From NCBI GenBank assembly GCA_045127595.1, contig JBGVQS010000023.1, forward strand, positions 1-52,432: a stretch of 52,432 nucleotides of DNA. The letters run 5' to 3'. Below the pieces are notes generated by a model. That model did no database searches and was not told where the DNA came from. It saw only the letters and a program-made list of their open reading frames with translations. The stretch's first letter is position 1; each line of letters opens with the position of its first letter. A program made the translations under genes and the position numbers. This document shows, one piece after another, positions 25,177-31,332 of the stretch. This DNA is from Scatosoma sp045127595. GTDB lineage: Bacteria > Bacillota > Clostridia > Christensenellales > Borkfalkiaceae.

Positions 25177-25908
25177 ATGTATTATTATGCGATAAGCCTT
25201 TTTGTAATGTTAATTTGCGCGGCGTTGGGCGGATATGCAAGCTCGAAAGTCCATTCCGCGTACCGCGCGTACGGCGCAATGCCGACAAGATCCCATATGA
25301 CGGGGTACGATACAGCGACGAGATTGTTAAGAAGAAACGGAATAAGAGATATTTCCGTCGGTAGGGTAAGAGGCACGCTGTCCGATCACTATCACCCCAA
25401 AAAAGCGATTGTGAATCTTTCCGAGGGGGTTTACGGCGGAGATTCGATTGCGGCTTGTGCGGTAGCGGCGCACGAAGTCGGGCACGTCATACAAAAAAAG
25501 GAAGGGTATCTTCCGTATAAATTGCGTTCCGTGCTTGTGCCGTTGACGAATATAGGCAGCAGGCTTGCGTTGCCGCTTGTATTGATAGGCGTGATTTTAG
25601 ATATTGCCGTGTACGGTTCGCAAGGCTCGAACGTTGGGTTTTATTTGGCAATAGCGGGCGTTATTGCGTATGGAATGGCGACTTTGTTTGCGTTGGCTAC
25701 GTTGCCCGTCGAGCTGGACGCGAGCCGCCGAGCAAAAAAGATGCTCGTTGAAGAAGGTATTTTATACGACGACGAGCTTCCCTTTGCAGGTAAAATGCTG
25801 AGCGCGGCTGCTACGACTTACGTAGCGTCCTTGCTTGTATCCCTTATTTATTTCTTACGGTTTGCTTTGTGGGTGTTTTTAATGTTTGGTAACCGACGTC
25901 GCGACTAA
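25177..25908 (+). CDS. YugP-type zinc metallopeptidase, membrane-bound
   Basis: A 243-residue protein of the neutral zinc metallopeptidase family (YugP). The zinc motif HEVGH lies in CAVAAHEVGHVIQ near residue 100, between an N-terminal membrane helix (3-21) and three or four C-terminal helices. Substrate unknown. GAGGTG precedes the ATG. It lies 57 bases after rsmI and is followed by a repeat-filled spacer of about 390 bases. Confidence 0.88.
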   Translation: MYYYAISLFVMLICAALGGYASSKVHSAYRAYGAMPTRSHMTGYDTATRLLRRNGIRDISVGRVRGTLSDHYHPKKAIVNLSEGVYGGDSIAACAVAAHEVGHVIQKKEGYLPYKLRSVLVPLTNIGSRLALPLVLIGVILDIAVYGSQGSNVGFYLAIAGVIAYGMATLFALATLPVELDASRRAKKMLVEEGILYDDELPFAGKMLSAAATTYVASLLVSLIYFLRFALWVFLMFGNRRRD

Positions 25909-25913
25909 AAAAT

Positions 25914-26022
25914 GGCGTATATACGTCGCATTTTAGCGTTGCGTTTCCGTGCCCCTTGGTTACGTACAGGCGTACGCGCCCTGCGGGGTACTCAACGCGC
26001 CTTGAACTGCTCGTATCTACAC
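25914..26022. repeat. Dispersed long palindromic repeat, copy A
   Basis: One of three related segments (others 31120-31230 and 40543-40635). The centre is a hairpin of inverted CGTAC around AGGC; further out, CCCC (about 25952-25955) faces GGGG (about 25985-25988). The outer sequence resembles the other copies (ending GAACTGCTCGTATCTAC here). The three copies differ in sequence but keep the pairing. No gene is seen here. Confidence 0.7.
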
Positions 26023-26027
26023 CATTT

Positions 26028-26221
26028 TTGGCTCGGGTAGAGCTTAGCTGTTATCGAGCAATCAAGAAAGATAGAAAAATATAATCCAACGGAACGTTGG
26101 CTCGGGTAGAGCTTAGCTGTTATCGAGCAATCAAGAATGATAGAAAAAACACGATCCAACGGAACGTTGGTAGAAAAACATGATGCAACGGAACGTTGCC
26201 GGAACGTTGCCGGAACGTTGC
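26028..26221. repeat. Tandem 69-70 base repeat with covarying 15-base hairpins
   Basis: Two and a half units starting at 26028, 26097 and 26167 (third truncated). Each full unit holds a GCTCG...CGAGC foldback and ends in CCAACG-GAA-CGTTGG (26086-26100, 26156-26170). The third hairpin is GCAACG-GAA-CGTTGC (26185-26199), where both outer bases changed together. The 11-mer CGGAACGTTGC is then repeated three times (26189-26221). A related array is at 37305-37475. Confidence 0.85.
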
Positions 26222-26235
26222 CGACAAAAAAGAAA

Positions 26236-26270
26236 ACTCCCAACGGGGAATCCCGTCGGGAGTAATTTTT
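26236..26270 (-). terminator. Terminator of gap
   Basis: ACTCCC-A-ACGGG pairs with CCCGT-C-GGGAGT around a four-base loop, with A-rich sequence on the left and a long T-run on the right, so it works on either strand. Confidence 0.8.
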
Positions 26271-26296
26271 TTGGTTTTCTTCCAACCCCGAATCGA

Positions 26297-27316
26297 TTAA
26301 AGTTCAGCGAAGTACTTAATCGTTCTTACCATCTGGCTGGTGTAGGAGTTTTCGTTGTCATACCAAGAAACAACCTTAACAAGCGTCGTGCCGTCGCCCA
26401 TGGGCATGCACTTCGTTTGCGTAGCGTCGAACAACGAACCATACGTGATACCGATGATGTCGGAGGAAACGAGTTCTTCTTCCGTGTAACCAAAGGATGC
26501 GGAAGCAGCCGCTTTCATTGCGTTGTTTACGGTAGCTGCGTCAACTTCGCCGTCGCAGATTGCAACGAGTTGGGTAAGCGAACCGGTAGGAACGGGAACG
26601 CGTTGTGCGCAACCGTCGAGAACGCCGTTGAGTTCAGGGATAACAAGACCGATTGCTTTTGCTGCGCCCGTGGAGTTGGGAACGATGTTAGCAGCAGCTG
26701 CACGAGCACGGCGAAGGTCGCCCTTGCGGTGAGGTCCGTCGAGAACCATCTGGTCGCCCGTGTAAGCGTGGATCGTGGTCATATAACCTTTCTTAATCTT
26801 GGAAAGCTTGTTCAACGTGTTTGCCATAGGAGCAAGGCAGTTCGTGGTGCAGGACGCAGCGGAGATGATGGTGTCGTTCTTCGTAAGCGTCTTTTCGTTT
26901 ACACTGTAAACGATCGTGGGAAGGTCGTTGCCTGCGGGAGCAGAAATAACAACTTTCTTCGCACCAGCTTTGATGTGCGCTTCGCTCTTTGCCTTGGAGC
27001 AGTAGAAACCGGTACATTCAAGTACTACGTCTACGTCAAGTTCAGCCCAAGGGCAGTTCACAGCGTCTTTTTCAGCATAGATTTTGATGGTCTTGCCGCA
27101 TACGGTGATCGTACCAGCTTCGTCGTTAGCCGAAACGGTGTCAGCGTAAGCGTATCTGCCTTGAGCAGAGTCATACTTCAAAAGGTGTGCGAGCATGGAA
27201 GGGCTGGTAAGGTCGTTGATAGCAACAACTTCGTAGCCTTCTGCGCCGAACATTTGTCTGAAAGCAAGACGACCGATACGGCCAAAGCCGTTGATTGCAA
27301 CTTTTACGTTTGCCAT
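26297..27316 (-). CDS. gap: Glyceraldehyde-3-phosphate dehydrogenase
   Basis: Glycolytic enzyme that oxidises glyceraldehyde-3-phosphate to 1,3-bisphosphoglycerate with NAD. I chose the ATG with AAAGGAG upstream, giving 339 residues that begin MANVKVAINGFGRIGRLAFR. The catalytic cysteine is Cys156 in SAASCTTNC, and the C-terminal SWYDNENSYTSQMV is present. It is transcribed divergently from fba, so two glycolytic genes share one control region of about 260 bases. Confidence 0.97.
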   Translation of the reverse strand: MANVKVAINGFGRIGRLAFRQMFGAEGYEVVAINDLTSPSMLAHLLKYDSAQGRYAYADTVSANDEAGTITVCGKTIKIYAEKDAVNCPWAELDVDVVLECTGFYCSKAKSEAHIKAGAKKVVISAPAGNDLPTIVYSVNEKTLTKNDTIISAASCTTNCLAPMANTLNKLSKIKKGYMTTIHAYTGDQMVLDGPHRKGDLRRARAAAANIVPNSTGAAKAIGLVIPELNGVLDGCAQRVPVPTGSLTQLVAICDGEVDAATVNNAMKAAASASFGYTEEELVSSDIIGITYGSLFDATQTKCMPMGDGTTLVKVVSWYDNENSYTSQMVRTIKYFAEL

Positions 27317-27401
27317 AATAGATAAGTCTCCTTTATATGAAATTATTTTGTGTCTTTTTGCAGATTGGAAAAAATTAACAATCCGCTCTTGTCCATCTAA
27401 C

Positions 27402-27430
27402 ATTGTAGCATAAAAAAAACCTTTCGTCAA
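27402..27430 (-). promoter_or_regulatory. Promoter of gap
   Basis: TTGACG (27425-27430), 17 bases, TACAAT (27402-27407) on the minus strand. Confidence 0.85.
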
Positions 27431-27504
27431 TAATTTTGAGCAATACTTCCTAAAATTATTTTTCAAATTACAAAAGGGATTTTTTTAAAAATTACTCGTT
27501 TTGT

Positions 27505-27533
27505 TTGCTTTTTAGGGAAAAATGGTCTATAAT
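27505..27533 (+). promoter_or_regulatory. Promoter of fba
   Basis: TTGCTT, 17 bases, TATAAT, about 40 bases before the fba start codon. Confidence 0.75.
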
Positions 27534-27576
27534 AATAACGATTGAAAAAAAAGTTAATTTTTTGGAGGATAAAATT

Positions 27577-28515
27577 ATGCCTTTGGTAACTACTACCGAA
27601 ATGTTTAAAAAAGCGTATGCGGGCAAGTATGCAATCGGTGCGTTCAACGTCAACAACATGGAAATGATCCAAGCGATCGTTGAAGCGGCAAACGAAGAAA
27701 AATCGCCCGTGATTTTGCAGGTTTCCGCCGGCGCGAGAAAGTATGCAAATCCCGTTTATTTGAAGTACCTTGTACAAGCTGCTGTGGAAACCAACGATAT
27801 TCCCGTTGCAATGCACCTTGACCACGGCGCGGATTTTGAAATCTGCAAAGCGTCCATTGACGGCGGCTTCACTTCCGTTATGATCGACGCGTCTTCTCAT
27901 CCTTGGGAAGAAAATATCGAGATCACGAGAAAAGTCGTTGAGTATGCGCACGACCACGGCGTTGTGGTAGAAGCGGAACTTGGCAAGCTTGCAGGGATTG
28001 AAGACGACGTAAACGTAGACGCGGCTGACGCACAGTTTACTTCCCCCGACGAAGTAGAAGAATTCGTTGCAAAAACGGGTATCGACTCCCTTGCTATTGC
28101 AATCGGTACGAGCCACGGCGCATATAAATTTAAGCCCGGTCAAGATCCCAAGCTTCGTTTGGATATTTTGGAAGAAATCGGCAACCGTTTGCCCGGCTTC
28201 CCCATCGTATTGCACGGTGCGTCTTCCGTTCCTCAGGACAAGGTTGCAATCGTAAATCAGTTCGGCGGTCATATGCCCGACGCAATCGGTATTCCCGAAT
28301 CCGAGCTTAGAAAAGCGGCGCAAATGGCGGTTTGCAAAATCAATATCGACTCTGACCTTCGCGTAGCGTTCACGGCGGCAATCCGTAAGCATTTCAGCGA
28401 ACAGCCCGGTCATTTCGATCCCCGTCAATATCTTGGCGACGCGCGCGCAATGATGAAAGAAATGGTAAAACATAAGATCGTCAACGTGCTCGGCTCGGCT
28501 GGTAAAGCGTTTTAA
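27577..28515 (+). CDS. fba: Class II fructose-bisphosphate aldolase
   Basis: Zinc-dependent aldolase that cleaves fructose-1,6-bisphosphate. The start after TTTGGAGG gives 312 residues beginning MPLVTTTEMFKKAYAGKYAI. Metal and active-site regions: MHLDHGADFE, MIDASSHPWEENI, EAELGKLAGIEDDV, IGTSHGAYKF, LHGASSVP and KINIDSDLR. Single gene with its own promoter and terminator, divergent from gap. Confidence 0.97.
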   Translation: MPLVTTTEMFKKAYAGKYAIGAFNVNNMEMIQAIVEAANEEKSPVILQVSAGARKYANPVYLKYLVQAAVETNDIPVAMHLDHGADFEICKASIDGGFTSVMIDASSHPWEENIEITRKVVEYAHDHGVVVEAELGKLAGIEDDVNVDAADAQFTSPDEVEEFVAKTGIDSLAIAIGTSHGAYKFKPGQDPKLRLDILEEIGNRLPGFPIVLHGASSVPQDKVAIVNQFGGHMPDAIGIPESELRKAAQMAVCKINIDSDLRVAFTAAIRKHFSEQPGHFDPRQYLGDARAMMKEMVKHKIVNVLGSAGKAF

Positions 28516-28533
28516 TTGACTGAATAAAAAGCG

Positions 28534-28572
28534 ACTCCCCGTTTTTTGATAAAGCGGGGAGTTTTTCTATTT
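28534..28572 (+). terminator. Terminator after fba
   Basis: ACTCCCCG (28534-28541) pairs with CGGGGAGT (28555-28562), then TTTTCTATTTT. Confidence 0.88.
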
Positions 28573-28574
28573 TG

Positions 28575-28907
28575 TTAATCGTTCAAAGAATGTATTTTAC
28601 ACGCCGTTGTGTAAAATTCTTTTACCTGCATAAGTGCGTTTTCGTCCATACAGCCCAAGGAAAAGGCACGATAATCCTTGACGGCGGCGCGGATGTTTTC
28701 AGGGAGCGCCAAATATAATTTTTCGTTGTCGGAGAAAGCTTTTTCAAAAAGCCGTTTTCCGTTTTTTGTAAAGGGCTGCTTGTGGGTTATACACCACATT
28801 TCCGCCAGGGTAAAGTATCTTTTTTCAAAGTCGCCGTCGGGAAGCTCTGCAAAAGCAATCGCCCGTTTTATGTAAAGCAGAAACCGTTTTTTACTAAATC
28901 TTTTCAA
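28575..28907 (-). CDS. Unknown 110-residue protein controlled by a divergent XRE regulator
   Basis: I do not recognise this protein. It is basic at the N-terminus, helical, with no membrane segment or signal peptide, and it contains an aromatic cluster (EKRYFTLAEMWCITHKQ) near residue 35. The start codon is TTG, supported by AAAGGAGAG eight bases upstream. It faces an XRE gene across a 145-base spacer with two matching palindromes, one of which covers its -35 hexamer, so it is probably repressed by that protein. Confidence 0.7.
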   Translation of the reverse strand: MKRFSKKRFLLYIKRAIAFAELPDGDFEKRYFTLAEMWCITHKQPFTKNGKRLFEKAFSDNEKLYLALPENIRAAVKDYRAFSLGCMDENALMQVKEFYTTACKIHSLND

Positions 28908-28939
28908 AAAAATTCTCTCCTTTTTGTTTCAGTTTTCAT

Positions 28940-28968
28940 ATTATAACACAAAATAACGGTAAATACAA
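28940..28968 (-). promoter_or_regulatory. Promoter of the 110-residue gene
   Basis: TTGTAT (28963-28968), 17 bases, TATAAT (28940-28945) on the minus strand; the -35 lies inside an operator palindrome. Confidence 0.75.
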
Positions 28969-29030
28969 GTATTTATCATGCATTTCCCTTTGTATTTTTA
29001 GGTGTTTTCCGTAGTAAAATACTTGTATAA
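28961..29030. promoter_or_regulatory. Two XRE operators, ATACWWGTAT
   Basis: AAATAC-AA-GTATTT (28961-28974) and ATAC-TT-GTAT (29019-29028) are two copies of the same palindrome with different centres. The first covers the -35 of the minus-strand promoter, the second lies at the core promoter of the XRE gene. Confidence 0.75.
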
Positions 29031-29052
29031 ATCAGTGATAGGGGAAACAAAA

Positions 29053-29361
29053 ATGGACGTAAGGGATAGGATACACGCGTTGTGTAAAGAAAGGGGAATG
29101 TCGTTATCCAAGCTTGCGAAAAGGGCGGGTTTGGCGGAAACGACGGTATACGACTGGTTCAACGACAATAACCGACAGCCGTCGTTAAAGGCGTTGGAAG
29201 ACGTTTGCGCGGTTTTTGAAATCACACCGGCGCAATTTTTTTCGGAAGTGGAAGCGGATAAGTTGACGGAACAGGAGTTGCGCTTATTAGAGATGTATCG
29301 AAAATTGCCGGAAAAGAAAAAAGCGACGGCATTGAAGCTCTTTGAAATTTTAACCGAATGA
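29053..29361 (+). CDS. XRE-family transcriptional regulator
   Basis: A 102-residue protein with an N-terminal helix-turn-helix (residues 4-60: ALCKERGMSLSKLAKRAGLA, then TTVYDWFNDNNRQPSLKALE) and a short helical tail (EMYRKLPEKKKATALKLFE). Start chosen at the ATG after AGGGGA. By layout it represses itself and the divergent gene through the ATACWWGTAT sites. Unlike the XRE gene at 7835 it has a leader and a binding site and matches the host in base composition. Confidence 0.9.
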   Translation: MDVRDRIHALCKERGMSLSKLAKRAGLAETTVYDWFNDNNRQPSLKALEDVCAVFEITPAQFFSEVEADKLTEQELRLLEMYRKLPEKKKATALKLFEILTE

Positions 29362-29367
29362 TGAAAG

Positions 29368-29390
29368 CGCCCTAAAAGGGGCGTTTTTGT
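29368..29390 (+). terminator. Terminator after the XRE gene
   Basis: CGCCC (29368-29372) with GGGCG (29379-29383), then TTTTTGTTT. Confidence 0.7.
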
Positions 29391-29439
29391 TTATAAAAAT
29401 CAATCGAAAAAAAGGATTGAAATAGGCTGACAATATTAA

Positions 29440-29503
29440 CCGACAAAAAAAGCCGACAATATTATAATATACGCATACGCATATGCACGCGCTCGCGCGT
29501 GTG
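29440..29503. other. Alternating purine-pyrimidine tract with hairpin behind a weak promoter
   Basis: Bases 29467-29492 alternate strictly purine/pyrimidine, and after one break 29494-29503 continue (CGCGCGTGTG), a typical Z-DNA-prone sequence. Within it CACGCGC-TC-GCGCGTG (29486-29501) is a perfect 7-bp hairpin. CCGACA (29440-29445), 17 bases, TATAAT (29463-29468) could start a transcript just before it. No gene is visible from 29362 to 29777 apart from this, one DnaA box (TGTGGATAA, 29546-29554) and the rplM promoter and leader. Confidence 0.55.
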
Positions 29504-29611
29504 AAAAAGTATTTTTTGCGTGAAAATAAAAGGGAAAACGGCTTTTGTGGATAACTCTTAAAAAATTTTTGAAAAAATTTAAAAAAAATGAAAAAGTCGG
29601 CTCAAAACAGC

Positions 29612-29640
29612 TTGACTTAAATTTCTTTTCATAATACAAT
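29612..29640 (+). promoter_or_regulatory. Promoter of rplM-rpsI
   Basis: TTGACT, 17 bases, TACAAT, giving a leader of about 130 bases. Confidence 0.85.
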
Positions 29641-29646
29641 AAATAG

Positions 29647-29777
29647 GCAAGCCGAGAGGAGAGCCTTGAAAATGCTGTTTTTCCCCGTTAGTTGAACGGC
29701 AAAAAAAGGAAAATCCGATTAGGCGAACGATTTTAATGAAAAAGAAAAAATACACACGAAACAAGGAGTAACATATT
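29647..29777 (+). promoter_or_regulatory. Long 5' leader of rplM (possible L13 autoregulatory leader)
   Basis: A leader of about 130 bases with a CCGTT-AGTTG-AACGG hairpin (about 29683-29697) and A-rich flanks. Bacillota often carry an L13-binding leader here. I see the length and hairpin but cannot match the full motif. Confidence 0.45.
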
Positions 29778-30209
29778 ATGAAGACCTATATGGCGCATGC
29801 CGAAACGGTTGAAAAGAAATGGTACGTTGTAGACGCAGCAGGTGTTCCCCTCGGTCGTCTTGCGAGCCGTGTTGCCGCAGTTCTTCGCGGTAAAAACAAA
29901 CCCACCTTCACTCCCAACGTTGATACGGGCGATTTCGTAATCGTTATCAACACGGACAAAGCGGTTTTGACGGGTAAGAAGTTGGAAAACAAATTCTACA
30001 GATATCATACGGGCTACATCGGCGGCTTGAAGGAAATCTCCTACAAGAAGATGATGGCTGAAAAGAGCGACCTTGCCGTATACGAAGCGGTAAAAGGTAT
30101 GTTGCCCAAGAACAGCCTTGGCAGAGCTACGATCAAAAAGCTCAAAGTGTACAAGGGAGCAGAACATAACCACGCTGCACAAAAACCCGAAGTACTCAAA
30201 TTTGACTAA
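29778..30209 (+). CDS. rplM: 50S ribosomal protein L13
   Basis: Early-assembling large-subunit protein, 143 residues, with KWYVVDAAGVPLGRLAS and FYRYHTGYIGGLKE and the C-terminal LKVYKGAEHNHAAQKPE. AAGGAG precedes the ATG. First gene of the rplM-rpsI operon, 17 bases before rpsI. Confidence 0.98.
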   Translation: MKTYMAHAETVEKKWYVVDAAGVPLGRLASRVAAVLRGKNKPTFTPNVDTGDFVIVINTDKAVLTGKKLENKFYRYHTGYIGGLKEISYKKMMAEKSDLAVYEAVKGMLPKNSLGRATIKKLKVYKGAEHNHAAQKPEVLKFD

Positions 30210-30226
30210 GGAGAGGAGTTGAAAAT

Positions 30227-30640
30227 ATGGCTAAAGCTAACGTTAAAAAGAAGATTCAATTCTGGGGAACGGGCAGAAGAAAGAAGGCTATCGCTCGTGT
30301 ACGTCTTATCCCCGGCGGCAACGGTACGATCGTAATCAATGACCGCGCTTTTGAAGATTATTTCCCTCAGGGTACGTTGCAGTACATTGTTAAGCAACCC
30401 CTCGTAGCAGTGGAAGCGGAAACGAAATACGACGTGATCGTAAACGTAATCGGCGGCGGTTACACCGGTCAAGCTGGTGCAATTCGTCTTGGCGTTGCGC
30501 GTGCACTTCTCGAAGCAGAAGAAAACAGCCGTCCCGTATTGAAGGCGGCGGGTTTCTTGACGAGAGACCCTCGTGCAAAGGAAAGAAAGAAGTACGGCTT
30601 GAAGAAAGCTCGTCGTGCTCCTCAGTTCTCGAAGAGATAA
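30227..30640 (+). CDS. rpsI: 30S ribosomal protein S9
   Basis: Small-subunit protein whose basic C-terminus contacts P-site tRNA. The 137 residues contain GTGRRKKAIARVRL, GGGYTGQAGAIRLGVARALL and the conserved ending APQFSKR. GGAGAGGAG precedes the ATG. Ends the operon with a strong terminator. Confidence 0.98.
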   Translation: MAKANVKKKIQFWGTGRRKKAIARVRLIPGGNGTIVINDRAFEDYFPQGTLQYIVKQPLVAVEAETKYDVIVNVIGGGYTGQAGAIRLGVARALLEAEENSRPVLKAAGFLTRDPRAKERKKYGLKKARRAPQFSKR

Positions 30641-30663
30641 TCTTTCAAAAATTATGCAAAATT

Positions 30664-30697
30664 ACCGAACGGATATATTCCGTTCGGTTTTTGTTTT
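30664..30697 (+). terminator. Terminator after rpsI
   Basis: A perfect 10-bp stem, ACCGAACGGA (30664-30673) with TCCGTTCGGT (30679-30688), then TTTTGTTTTTT. Confidence 0.9.
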
Positions 30698-30720
30698 TTA
30701 CCGCAAAATTAAAAAAGACG

Positions 30721-30739
30721 GGGGCAGGTACGCGTTGAA
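30721..30739. repeat. 18-base dispersed motif GGGGCAGGTACGCGTTGA
   Basis: Exact copy of a motif also found at 37597-37614, and with one to three changes at 39236-39254 (in spoIIR), 42327-42345 (in ypeB) and 51845-51863. Intergenic here. Confidence 0.75.
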
Positions 30740-30752
30740 ATAAAAAATACGC

Positions 30753-30983
30753 TCACTTTTTTGTGTTTTTTGCCCTTAAATCATGCGCTTCTATAAAGGA
30801 TAAAAACGCATTGTATTTTTCTGTTTCCTTTCCCTTTTCGCTCATGCTTTCCGTTTGATTTTCCGTCCTTTTTTCTTCTGAAAAATTCGTTGGTTTTGGT
30901 TCGTTTGTCGTTGCGTTTTCATCGGTTTTTTCCGTTTTTGCCAGCAAACTGTTTAAAAAATTCAGCAATCCAAATGTTTCCAT
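30753..30983 (-). CDS. Small hypothetical protein
   Basis: A 76-residue protein starting METFGLLNFLNSLLAKTEK, with TTTGGAG 11 bases before the ATG. A hydrophobic N-terminal helix is followed by a polar, Thr/Glu/Lys-rich middle and a short helix (YNAFLSFIEAHDL). I do not recognise a family. A longer frame begins 15 codons upstream but lacks a binding site. The even amino-acid mix and the binding site favour a real gene; no homolog is known to me. Confidence 0.5.
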   Translation of the reverse strand: METFGLLNFLNSLLAKTEKTDENATTNEPKPTNFSEEKRTENQTESMSEKGKETEKYNAFLSFIEAHDLRAKNTKK

Positions 30984-31046
30984 CACAAAAAATACTCCAA
31001 ATTCAAAAATTTCACGCAAAAACCGCAAAAAACTCCGCGTTTTTGA

Positions 31047-31075
31047 TTGCTTTAATTGACAATTTGATATATAAT
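31047..31075 (+). promoter_or_regulatory. Promoter of the 770-residue lipoprotein gene
   Basis: TTGCTT, 17 bases, TATAAT. The transcript would carry a leader of about 250 bases that includes repeat copy B. Confidence 0.6.
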
Positions 31076-31119
31076 AGTGTATGCGTTAATATTGTCGATT
31101 CATGTTTTAAACAAAGAAT

Positions 31120-31275
31120 CTACTGCGCAATACTTCGTTGCACTGCGCGTTTTCTCGCTCGTGTACGCCAAAGTACACTCCCGTCGAAAATGCTCGTGCG
31201 CCTTGTCTTGCTTGTATCTTGCTTTGTTTAACTTGCGGAATACTGCGCAATACTTCGTTGCGCTGCGCGTATTTC
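31120..31275. repeat. Dispersed long palindromic repeat, copy B, with direct duplication
   Basis: The centre GTGTAC-GCCAAA-GTACAC is flanked by GCGCGTTTTC on the left and GAAAATGC on the right, which pair. Copies A and C have CCCC and GGGG at this position, so pairing is kept by joint changes. The 29 bases at its left end (ACTGCGCAATACTTCGTTGC...) occur again at 31242-31275 with one change. It lies in the leader of the lipoprotein gene. Confidence 0.75.
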
Positions 31276-31332
31276 CTGCAACGGAACAAAAACGCGAATC
31301 GACTAATCCATATTTAAGGAGTCCTTATCACA

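Noticed and set aside
26028..26221. CRISPR array
   Set aside because: Repeat units are contiguous tandem copies without unique spacers, and no cas genes are present.
29546..29554. Single exact DnaA box upstream of rplM
   Set aside because: One isolated box without neighbours is not evidence of an origin.
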